From assembly GCA_000697335.1 (NCBI GenBank), contig JNEM01015812.1:1-22065 (forward strand): DNA of 22,065 bases, in the 5' to 3' direction. The position numbers and the translations under genes are program-made. Shown one piece after another: positions 9,524 to 19,200 of the stretch (positions are counted from its first letter, which is position 1; every line of letters begins with the position of its first letter). The DNA comes from Conidiobolus incongruus B7586 (taxonomy: Eukaryota; Entomophthoromycota; Entomophthoromycetes; Entomophthorales; Conidiobolaceae). The notes under the pieces were generated by a model, which was given only the letters and a program-made list of their open reading frames with translations, did not search any database and was not told the DNA's origin.

Positions 9524-10480
9524 TACTAGATGTTTTTCCTGAAAATAATTGTTTCTTTGTCAAAATTTATTATCTGTTAAGAAAAAATAAAATGGCTAAT
9601 TTTCTAATTCTGATTTTTCAAACAGATTGTTAGTTATGAAAAATAATTTATATATAAAATAATTAAGAGGATTTATAATTTCACATTATATTTATATTTA
9701 TATATTCATTTTTAATAAAGTTTTGATTAAAATATTCCTTTAGAAATATATTATTGTATTGTATTATATTTATTTAATAATAACTATTAATATTTTTTTA
9801 TTTTAATATTATATTAACTTGATAATATATTTTTTAAAGTTATTTTAAATCTGTAAATAGCTTATAAAAATGCTTTATTGAAAACTATCATTTATTACTA
9901 GATTTATCAATTGAAAGTAAAAAAAGATATTTTTTAAATTAATTTATATTGGATTAATTTTGAACATTATATAAACATTAAAAAAAATTAATATATTAAT
10001 TAAACCTTTTTTACCTAGAATTAAAATTTTTCTGCTATTTTTCATATATTAAATGCTAAATAACTGTAATATAAATATAATTATTAATTTTTAACTTTTA
10101 ATAATAATTATACTATAATATAGGTAAAATAATTATAAAATTAAAAAAAATATTATATTATATTATGTGTAAGTAAAATATTTATATAGTTTTAAACAAC
10201 ATAATTAATTTATTGTATTTTAACAAATATATATATATATATATACTATATAGTTTATAATAATTGATTAAATTTGATAATTAAATTAATTAGGTATAAT
10301 TAAAATATGAAAAAAACTAATCCCATAAAATATTATATTATTTTATTATTATAAATTGATCCCTGTCAAATTTTATAATTCATTAAAAAGTCAATTTAAA
10401 ATATAAAATATACAATTAATTAAAAATAATTGATTAATATAAATTAATTAATAATTGATTTTTTAAAATAACTAAAAAAA
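9524..10480. other. AT-rich intergenic region between mariner copy 2 and ERB1
   Basis: About 950 bp. Its left end, just beyond the TA at 9524-9525, is probably the original promoter region of the decayed gene at 6845-8192, now separated from it by 1.3 kb of transposon. The right end is the ERB1 promoter. It contains an (AT)n run at about 10227-10244. No gene is visible. Confidence 0.6.
10227..10244. repeat. (AT)n microsatellite
   Basis: About nine perfect AT units in the ERB1 upstream region. Simple repeat. Confidence 0.8.
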
Positions 10481-13185
10481 ATGGCTAAATCCAAATCCAA
10501 GGTTCAAGAAAAATCTAGTAAAAATGATAAGGTCAGAACTTTAAAGGAAATTGAAAGTGATGATGAATTCGACCAACAATTGGAAAAAACTGTTAATGAT
10601 ACAGAATTTAAATTGGATTCTATGACTATTGAGGGCGATGAGGAAACTATTAACGAAGACGAAGAGGAAAAGTATTCCGGTGACGAATTGGACTTCCCTG
10701 AATCCGATACAGATGGAAGCGAAACCTTGAAGGACGAATCCGATAATGAAGAAGCTGATGTTGAAGATGGGGATGACGGTGAAGATGAAGATGAAGATGA
10801 ATTGGATTCTGATCCTGATGTTAGTGAAGAAGATGATTCTGAGTAAATATTAGAATAATTCCCAATTTTATGCATATACTGATATATATTTTTAGATCTG
10901 AATTTGATTGGGAAGAAGAAACTAAACCCAAAACTGATAAAAAACCTAAGAAAGACCCCAATGAAAAGCTTCCAGAAATCGATCCCATCTACGATTCTGA
11001 TACCTCTGCTGAAGACGTAATTATGCAAATACTTCTATTAAATTAATTATATTAATATTTTTGTTTAGAATGAAAATACCATTGGTAATGTTCCTATGGA
11101 ATGGTACGATGAATTCCCTCACATCGGTTACAATGTCGATGGTAAAAAGATCTACCGTCCCGCTCAAGGTGACGAATTAGATAAATTCTTGGATCAAATG
11201 GATGATCCCGATGCTTGGTAATAACTATTTCATGATCTTATATATACTCAAGTTTATTAATTTAAAATCAGGAAAACTGTTCGTGATGAATTGGGTCAAA
11301 AGAATGTCAAATTATCTGAAGAAGAATTACAAATTATTAAAAAAGTTCAATTGGGTCAATTCCCTCAACTTGATTACAATCCTTATGAAGTAAGCATTTT
11401 ATATTCAAACTATATTCATCTGCTAATTTATAATATTGTTAATTAGCCAACCATCGAATATTTCACTTCTAAAGTAGAAGAAATGCCTTTAAGCTCTGCT
11501 CCTGAACCTAAACGCAGATTCCAACCTTCCAAATGGGAAAATCAAAAGGTACAATTATATCACCAAACCATAATATTTTAAGTATTAATCATAATTTTTA
11601 GATTATGAAATTGGTCAGAGCCATCAGAGAGGGTAAAATTGTATTAAAGAAGGTCAAAAAGACCAAAGCTCCTAAGACTTACAACCTTTGGGACGATTCT
11701 GCTGAAAACAAGATGAGAGACAGAGACTTTATGCCTGCTCCCAAGAAGGCCTTACCAGATCATAGTGAATCCTATAATCCCCCCGAAGAATATTTGTTTA
11801 ATGACGAAGAGAAGGAAGAATGGCAAAAGACTGCTCCTGAAGATCGTGAAAAGGACTTTATTCCTCAAAAGTAATTTTATTGCTTAATAATATTAATTTA
11901 TATAATTAATATATTATTATTAGGTATAATAATTTGAGAAGTGTTCCTGGTTATGCTAGAAGTTTCCAAGAAGCTTTCAAGAGATGCATGAACCTTTATT
12001 TGAATCCTAGATCTAGAAAGAATAAGGTTAGTTATTTTATGTTTAATGCATCATTTTTACTAATGTGTTATTTAGTTGGATATTGATCCTGAATCTTTAA
12101 TTCCTAAATTACCTGATCCTAAAGATCTCCAACCTTTCCCTACCAAATTGGCCATCAGATATAAGGGACATACCCATCGTATTCGTTCCTTCTCCCTTGA
12201 CCCCTCTGGTGTCTACATGGTCAGTGGTTCAGATGACAAAACTGTTAAGATTTGGGAAGTTTCCACTGGTAGATGCCTCAAGAGTTATAAATTATCTGCT
12301 CCTATTACCTCAGTTGCTTGGAATCCTAACCCTGAAATTAACTTGATTGCTATTTGTTGCGAGAATGAAGTCTGGTTGCTCTGCCCTGAATTTCTTACTC
12401 ACTCTGAAGCTTTGACTAGAACTACTTCTTTAATTAGCTCAGGTAGAGCTGCTGCCGGTATGAAGACTGACAAATCTAAGGCTGAATGGAGAAAACCCAC
12501 TCAATCCGAAACTGACCAAGATGTTTTGGCTGTCATTGGTGTCACTAAAGACTTGGCCCAAGTTATCTGGCATCGTAAGGGTGACTATTTTGCCACTCTC
12601 TCACCTGAAGATGGTCCCAACTCCATCTTGATCCATCAACTCTCCAAACACTCTACTCAAAGACCTTTCCACAAGCTCCAAGGCAAGGTTCAAAAACTCA
12701 TGTTCCACCCCACCAAACCACACTTTTTGGTATTATTACAACGCACTGTCCGTATTTATAACTTACAACTTCAAAAATTGGAGCGCACTTTACAATCTGG
12801 AGCTCAATGGTTATCCAGTTTGGATGTCCATCCTAAAGGTGATAACGTCATTGTAGGTAGTTACGATAGAAGACTTTGTTGGTTCGATTTGGACTGGTCC
12901 AGCAAACCCTATAAGACCCTCCGATTCCACAAGCAAGCCATCCGTTCAGTCACCTATCATCCTCGCTACCCACTCTTCGCCTCAAGTTCGGACGACGGTA
13001 CCATCCAAATCTTCCACGGCATGGTGTACTCTGACCTCTTACAAAATCCTCTTATTGTCCCCGTCAAGATCTTAAGAGGTCATGAAATCACGGATAGTTT
13101 AGGCGTCTTACAAACTCAGTTCCACCCCACTCAACCTTGGATCTTCTCGTGTGGTGCGGATCATACCTTATGTCTCTTCACTTAA
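10481..13185 (+). CDS. ERB1: Ribosome biogenesis protein ERB1/BOP1
   Basis: Component of the PeBoW (Nop7-Erb1-Ytm1) complex that matures 27S pre-rRNA and the 60S subunit in the nucleolus. Eight exons: 10481-10842, 10896-11016, 11069-11217, 11272-11389, 11447-11548, 11602-11870, 11924-12026 and 12076-13185. Seven GT..AG introns of 49-57 bp, all in frame. Product: 777 residues (human 746, yeast 807). Residues 1-160 are Lys/Asp/Glu-rich and acidic, as in orthologues. The BOP1NT domain at about 162-425 shows [46 protein letters not shown] and [10 protein letters not shown]. The Ytm1-binding seven-bladed WD40 propeller at about 430-777 shows [66 protein letters not shown] and the C-terminal [10 protein letters not shown]. 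The last exon is clearly richer in GC and C-ending codons than POLE2 or PIF1, consistent with high expression. The start is in an A-rich context (aaaaaaATGG). Confidence 0.97.
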
Positions 13186-13590
13186 ATATAAGATAATAGA
13201 ATGTGTTTTGGATATTTTCAATAGATGATTAATAAAATGATAATATTTTGAATATGTATAATTTTGATATAGTTTCAATATCTTAAAACTTATATTAATT
13301 CATAACTTTATAATATACTAAATTTGATTTATTATAATTAAAATTATTTAAAATAACTCTATAAAAATATAATATAAAAAAGTTTACAAAGTTAGATTAC
13401 AGTATATTAAATTATACAAGAATATGTAAACTAAATAAAAAATGAAAAAAAAAGAATCAATTCCTTAAAATAAATTAAAAATTTATAGTTTTATATTTTT
13501 AAAATAAAATAGTTATTATTAATTAAATATTATTGTCTATAATTATTATTCCCATTGATTTCATAGATTGAATTTTTAATTTTAATTATA
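13186..13590. other. Intergenic region between ERB1 and mariner copy 3
   Basis: About 400 bp of AT-rich sequence containing the ERB1 3' end. Nothing else recognisable; it ends in the TA (13589-13590) used as the mariner target. Confidence 0.6.
13231..13236 (+). terminator. Poly(A) signal of ERB1
   Basis: AATAAA 46 bp after the ERB1 stop codon, within A/T-rich sequence. Supported by position. Confidence 0.4.
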
Positions 13591-14890
13591 TTAGTGTAGA
13601 AATTAAGTAATGACAAAATTTTAAAATTAAAATTAAACAAATAAATTAATAAATAATATATAAAAATTAATGAATAATATAAAATTAATAACCTCTTTTA
13701 TTATTAATAACTTTTTTTTATACCTTTAGTAAGCTTCTAATACTTAAAAAACAGTTCTTTTTATTAAAGACTGAAATTTAATGTTTTATGAACCAATTTA
13801 ATTTGTTTGCAGGAATTTTTTTCTTATAAGCTATTTTTTTAATTGTTTAAAACAATTATAATCACATAAGTTATAATCAAGTGAATATACTAGATGTGGT
13901 AACTCCCTCTAATTTTTTTTATATAAAAAATTTTTTATAGTTTTAGCTTTATATATTTTACAATTATCATATAAAATAATAGGTGTTTTTAATTTATATT
14001 AAGAATACTATTTAAAAATTATTTTATTTAAAAAAATAATATATAACTTACTATTAATTAATTTTCCTTGAGGTATTAAATAAGAAAACTATATACTATT
14101 ATAATTTATTACAACAATTAATATTCATTTATATTTAAAATACTTATTTATTAGAATTTGTAGAAGGGATTAATTTAGCTTAATTTAACATTTTGTTTTA
14201 TTTTTAAGTAAAAGATTATATAAAAGAATTTAAGATTTATTAATTGTAAGTATTTACTGTAAATACTTTTATTTTTGGTTATATTTTAATAAGTTTAATT
14301 TAACTATAGTTACTTTAATTTTTTTTAAGCTTTTATTAAATTATAAGATATTTATTTTATATTTTTATTAATTAATTTAAGTTTAAACTTAAGTAAATAT
14401 AACATGTTTGTATAATTAACATTAAATTACTTTAATAGTTCTCTAAAAAAAAGGTATTTCTTAATATATTTTTTTACTCTATTAGTAAATAAAAGAGTAA
14501 TAATAATAATTAATCTTTTAGATTTTGGTAAATTTTAAATAATGTCCCTTCTAGCTTTAAAATCACAAATCTAGCAATATATAGTAGTTTTAGATAAAAC
14601 ACCATCTTTATAAGCTATTTACAAGTTTTAAATGATTTTAAAGGGTTTATAATTAAGTTTTAAAAATATAAAAATAAAAACCTTTTGATAATCACAATCT
14701 AATTTAAATATGATTAAATTTAAGTGTATATTTTAAAATCAAAATATTTTAATAAAAAAATAATAAAAATTGAATATATATATATAGTTTAAAAATATTT
14801 ATTATCCTATATATATAATCTTTCAAAACATATAATATGTTTAAAAGATCAGAAATTAAAAAATTTGCCATTTCTTAATTTCTATACTAA
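13591..14890 (-). mobile_element. Mariner (DD34D) transposon, copy 3, strongly AT-eroded
   Basis: A 1300-bp element bounded by TA at 13589-13590 and 14891-14892, with the same terminal repeats as copy 2 (13591 starts TTAGTGTAGAAATTAAG). It is collinear with copy 2 from end to end, apart from several small indels. It has lost more C and G than copy 2. Same orientation as the other two copies. Inactive. Confidence 0.93.
13685..14711 (-). pseudogene. Mariner transposase remnant (copy 3)
   Basis: Collinear with the transposase at 8299-9332. The position of the start codon reads ATA, the first catalytic block reads N-K-S, and the frame is crowded with stops. The terminal TAA (13685-13687) is kept. 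It has more stops than copy 2, in keeping with further loss of C and G. Confidence 0.8.
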
Positions 14891-17800
14891 TAATAAAATA
14901 TCAAAATTATACTTTTGATATATTAAATGATATAAAAATTTTATAAAATCATTAAATCAGAATTAGAACTATTACAAAAAAAAGAATAACATTATCTTTA
15001 AGATTTAATAAATAAATTTAAAAATACTCAATATTCAATTTTATATGAAAATAGTAATTTAATTTTCATATTATGTACATATGTTGAAATTTTATTGATA
15101 TTACTAATAATATTATTATTTGGATGCACAATAGAAGATATTCATCATTGTTTATGATTGAGAAATTCAAAACAAAATAATTCTGAAATAATATAACATT
15201 CAAATAATAGACAGTAAATTTAGTATATTGAAAATTATCAGAATTGTAAGTCAAATATCAATTATTCTCTTAACTCTTATTTTAATTGTATTTTTTATTA
15301 AATTTAAAAAAATTCTAATTCTTAATAACTTGTTATTTTTAATAAATTCCAAGTTTCAAGTAATTAATTATAACCTAAATTTTCACAATTTAAGTATATC
15401 TCATTATGTATCATAATTGATTGTACTTTATAGTCACATATATGTATTATGATTATTTTAAATTACACTGCACTTTAGTCAAAATCAACTTGATTATTAT
15501 TCAATTGATGTTTGATTTTAGTTGGATTGGATTGCTTTGATATTGAAATATCCATCTAAAATTTTGGTTATAGTAAAGCTGATAGTCTGATATTAATGTT
15601 CATAGATTGATTGACAAGTAATACATTCAATAACTCTATCCTATTAATTGTTTATGATATTGTGATAATAATAGAATGATAGATCAATTGATCAATATTA
15701 AAATAATATGTGTGTTTATTTGAATAAATAATTTTGAAGTAAAAATTGATTCTCAATATAATTTAAACCTTTCTTAAAATATAAGCAATTATTATATATT
15801 ATTTCAATATATTAAACACTGCACTATTATGATTTACAAACTGTTCTAATACAATCAAAAATAAATCTACAATTTGAAATTTTTATTAAATTATACTCAA
15901 CAATTACAATCACACTAAACCTAATGTTGTACAAACTCTAAGTTCATACCAAAAATATTGATTATGGAGAAATCACCCAAAAAGGAACTAATATAAAAAA
16001 TTTTATTGCTAGAATACATGTTATTTTAACTTATGAAAAATGTATCATAATGTATTTAGATTTTGTTTATCGTTTATTCAAATATTTAATTCAAAAATAA
16101 ACCATTGAATTTTTCAAATTGGTTAATCAAATTATTTCTTTTACTAATTTTAGTAATAATCATAAATATTGACTCAAATTTTGTAACCGTTATAAATAAT
16201 AGTGAAAAAATATTTGATTATTAATATAATTAGTAATATAATAATTATATGACCCTGAAATTTATATTAATACTATAAATGTGTATGGTAGATTATAAAA
16301 AATTATATTATCATATATTTATATTTCAAAATAATCTTAATAATATTATTTCACTTAATTTTTTTTAAAAAAATTATTATTTTTACCCTTTAATAATATT
16401 AAAATTATTTTTATATTGAAATTATTTAATAAAATATTATTATAAAATATCTTGAATAATTAATTTGACTTTATTCATTATCGCTAGCTAATAACTCTCA
16501 AGTAAACTTTTAAGTTAATCTTACTATCATTATAGGTATCTTAGTTTAATAACTCAGTATTAAATAACTACATTTCACAAGTTTAATACATTGTATCTGA
16601 TCATTATATAAATTTCACTGGTGTTTGGCATTCAGTTATTAAAAAAATTAAAATTTGTGAGCTCGTAATATTCCAATATGATAAAACCTATTTATGATTA
16701 GTCCATCTATATATTTTCAAATCATTATAATTATTACACGTAAGTTCATAGAATGTTACTGTAATAGTTGATTTATTTTTTTATTATTTACACAGTAAGT
16801 TAATATATTTAATCAAATATTTAAAATAACTCAACTTTAATTCATTAACTAATAATGTTTATATTATTTTTATAAGATAATATTGATAAAATTTATATAT
16901 TATAAGAATTAGTTATTGAAGGTATACTTTAAATTTTGAATGAATATAATTATTATAGGTAGAAAAACCTTAATTATAGTATATATAATTATTTCATTGA
17001 ATACAAATTTATAAAGTTTGATTGAAAATTTTTATCATTATTATAGTTTAATATATAAAATATTATATTCTTATGTTATAATCTTTAGAATATTGATATA
17101 ATTCAATTGATTGATCTTGTGAAATAGGCAATATCCATGATTTAATATTAAACAGTGCTCGATTTACAGAAATTACTATATTGTGATATTGAATTGATGA
17201 AAATTGAAATTTTTATAATATTAAATATAATTTATTTTAATTAAATAATAATAATAATAATAATATACTTTATGTTTCAAAAAGTTTTTTTTAAAAAATA
17301 ACAATAATCTTAAGCATTATATTACCAAAATGTTAGATATTTAAAAAATTTTAAGTGCATAGTAAAAATTTTATATTAATTAAACAGTAACCAATGACTG
17401 ATGTATGAGAAAAAATTTTTTTATCTCATATATCATTTCAATTTAATAGAAATATTTGGAAATAAAATCATTATACATCAGAACTAAATCCATTTAACAG
17501 TAAAATAATTCTCATATTATTAAAAGAAAGAAGGAATTTTATATTAATTGAGAATAAAGAACTTGTAAAAATATTATTATATCTTACTACGATGTCTAAG
17601 TTTATTGGTTATTCAATTTCTAAAAAAGATAATTTATGTTTTGAATTATTATATTAGAAAAAACAGCAAGTTATTTATTAATATCATTAAATTTATTTTT
17701 TATTATTAAATAATTCTACATGGATTAATTGATGATTTCATAGGTAATATCAAACTTGAGTTGATATTGTTGTATTATATATGCAAAATGGTACTATTAA

Positions 17801-18017
17801 AACTAAATAAATATGAATTCTATAATGGGAATCAAGAGAGGGATTAGGGTCATATAATTTGGAGAAGTCAATTTATACTAGGACAAGATGAGTCCATCAT
17901 TGACTGTCATGAGAGCGGATTAGTAATGAAGCGGAAGGGGGGAAGTCTATCGAATAAATAATTAAAATGAGTTGTTGGTATTCTATACATAGGAATGGAA
18001 ATGAGAGTTATCAGTAA
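14891..18017. other. 3.1-kb AT-rich region without recognisable gene
   Basis: No reading frame here has protein-like composition; the longest (around 15066-15416) are short, Ile/Leu/Phe/Lys-rich translations expected from AT-rich DNA. There is a trinucleotide run (AAT)n at about 17244-17263. The last 200 bp (about 17815-18017) are richer in G and C and probably are the 3' untranslated region of the DUF3020 gene. I see no tRNA or other structured RNA. Confidence 0.6.
17244..17263. repeat. (AAT)n microsatellite
   Basis: Six to seven trinucleotide units inside the AT-rich gene-free stretch. Confidence 0.7.
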
Positions 18018-18620
18018 TTAACAGAAGGATTGACTGAAGTCAACTAAGGCTTGGGCAATGGCGATAGTATCATCAGCAACATTAGATGGAGTATCTGGAA
18101 CGAAGCGACGCTTAGTTGAAATTTCCAATGATCCACGGAAGAATGTGGGAATGACATTAGGAACTTCTTCAGGCATTGGTGTGGGACTGGATTCAGTAGG
18201 GGTGTTGGTAAAGCTGCTAGAAGAGAATCCCAACATATCAGCAACATCCTCATATCCAACACTAGGAGTGGGTTGAGGAGATCCATTTTGATTTAAGCGA
18301 TTTTCTCTAGCGAGTCTCTTGTTACGACGCTTTTGAAATTCTTGCTCAATAAACATTTGTTTGGCAACTGAATCGAAGGGACCATATAAATCATTAGCGC
18401 GCTTCTTAACACGACACTTAAGATCGTTATCCTTATTCTTGCCACTGTTGTTCTTACGCCAAATCATTTTGCGCTCTCTGTTCTTTTTACGGATCATTTC
18501 AAGAGTAGCGGCATCTTGTTCGGAAGTAGAACTAGGGCGAGGGGAAGAAGGTAAGGATGTGGGGGCAGAAGAAGGGACTGGGGTGGCACGGTTGCGAAGG
18601 ATTTTATGAACGGGAGCCAT
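18018..18620 (-). CDS. Fungal DUF3020-domain protein, intronless
   Basis: 200 residues from ATG (18618-18620) to stop, with no intron. Residues 40-103 match the fungal DUF3020 region: a basic, Asn-rich segment with KKNRERKMIWRKNN at about 45-58, NKDNDLKCRVKKRANDLYG at 62-80, and FIEQEFQKRRNKR at 90-102. The rest is low-complexity Ser/Pro/Thr (residues 13-35 and 115-150) with a hydrophobic C terminus that looks helical (DDTIAIAQALVDFSQSF). DUF3020 proteins are uncharacterised; the basic helix suggests nucleic-acid binding and a nuclear location, but this is inference. The start is supported by A at -3 and by a TATA box about 84 bp upstream. GC content is well above the surrounding DNA. Other frames inside this span are shadows. 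Confidence 0.85.
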   Translation of the reverse strand: MAPVHKILRNRATPVPSSAPTSLPSSPRPSSTSEQDAATLEMIRKKNRERKMIWRKNNSGKNKDNDLKCRVKKRANDLYGPFDSVAKQMFIEQEFQKRRNKRLARENRLNQNGSPQPTPSVGYEDVADMLGFSSSSFTNTPTESSPTPMPEEVPNVIPTFFRGSLEISTKRRFVPDTPSNVADDTIAIAQALVDFSQSFC

Positions 18621-18703
18621 CTTAAATGAAGCAATAAACCCAGCACTAAAGTGAAATATAGGACTTGGAAATCAAGTTGAAAATTTTTCAGTCCCAAATC
18701 AGC

Positions 18704-18711
18704 TTTTTATA
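18704..18711 (-). promoter_or_regulatory. TATA box of the DUF3020 gene
   Basis: TATAAAAA on the minus strand, within CCTATAAAAAGC, 84 bp upstream of the start codon. This is the standard distance for a TATA promoter with a short leader. A match in this locally GC-richer DNA is more meaningful than elsewhere in the window. Confidence 0.65.
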
Positions 18712-18755
18712 GGAAACTCAGGTGGGAAGGTTGTGGGTTTGGAAGTTATCATGCA

Positions 18756-18785
18756 TGATTGGTCGAGTGAGGGGCCATCCAATCA
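18756..18785. promoter_or_regulatory. Inverted pair of CCAAT boxes upstream of the DUF3020 gene
   Basis: TGATTGG at 18756-18762 and CCAATCA at 18779-18785, reverse complements separated by 16 bp, lie 45-80 bp upstream of the TATA box. They contain the same CCAATCA word as the pair before PIF1, arranged in the opposite order. Probable Hap2/3/5 (NF-Y) sites. Confidence 0.5.
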
Positions 18786-18870
18786 AACATGAGTGAAAAA
18801 TTTTTCATCAAGTAAATTTAGGCAGTGGATAGGAGTCCCATTACAGCCAAATTGCTTATCACAAATATCT

Positions 18871-18880
18871 ATTGGCCAAT
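18871..18880. promoter_or_regulatory. Palindromic double CCAAT word
   Basis: ATTGGCCAAT is a perfect palindrome made of two back-to-back CCAAT boxes, about 250 bp upstream of the DUF3020 start codon. Together with the pair at 18756-18785 it makes four CCAAT words in 125 bp. Confidence 0.45.
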
Positions 18881-19200
18881 TCAATCAAACTCTACTCTTA
18901 TACCCATGCACATAAAAATCTCAATTTTTTAATTCCACCTCCATGAGGTCCAGCAGTAACAAGGACAAAAGTACTTGTTGAGATTTGTGTAATACAATCT
19001 GCTGAATTCCAAAGACTCGTGAAAAAACCACTTGATTAATCAGTGCATTTACCATAAAAGAATATTTGGATATATTGCCCTTATCAGTTGTCATGATTGA
19101 TTAGTACTGTTGTAATTCTCTAAATAACGTCTTTTTAAGACTGTGAAATGTGCGATCAATTCTCCATCTAATTTCCAAATGACAGTCCAAAAATTTTAAG

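Larger units (their letters stand above)
18621..19200. other. GC-richer upstream region of the DUF3020 gene
   Basis: About 580 bp with visibly more G and C than the flanking desert. The first 260 bp hold the TATA and CCAAT elements. The part at about 18900-19190 has two short minus-strand stretches that look somewhat protein-like (for example DGELIAHFTVLKRR and VLVTAGPHGGGIKK), each only about 30-45 codons and broken by stops. I cannot say whether this is promoter, an untranslated exon or a gene relic. Confidence 0.4.

Noticed and set aside
10504-11028. Serine-rich 174-codon minus-strand frame
   Set aside because: It is the antisense shadow of the acidic GAT/GAA-rich N terminus of ERB1 and crosses an ERB1 intron.
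15066-15416. Two overlapping 62-codon frames on opposite strands, one resembling a membrane segment
   Set aside because: Ile/Leu/Phe/Asn/Lys composition is what AT-rich noncoding DNA gives; no supporting promoter or homology.
18044-18697. Several other open frames on both strands over the DUF3020 gene
   Set aside because: Shadows caused by the local GC richness; only the 200-codon minus-strand frame matches a known domain.
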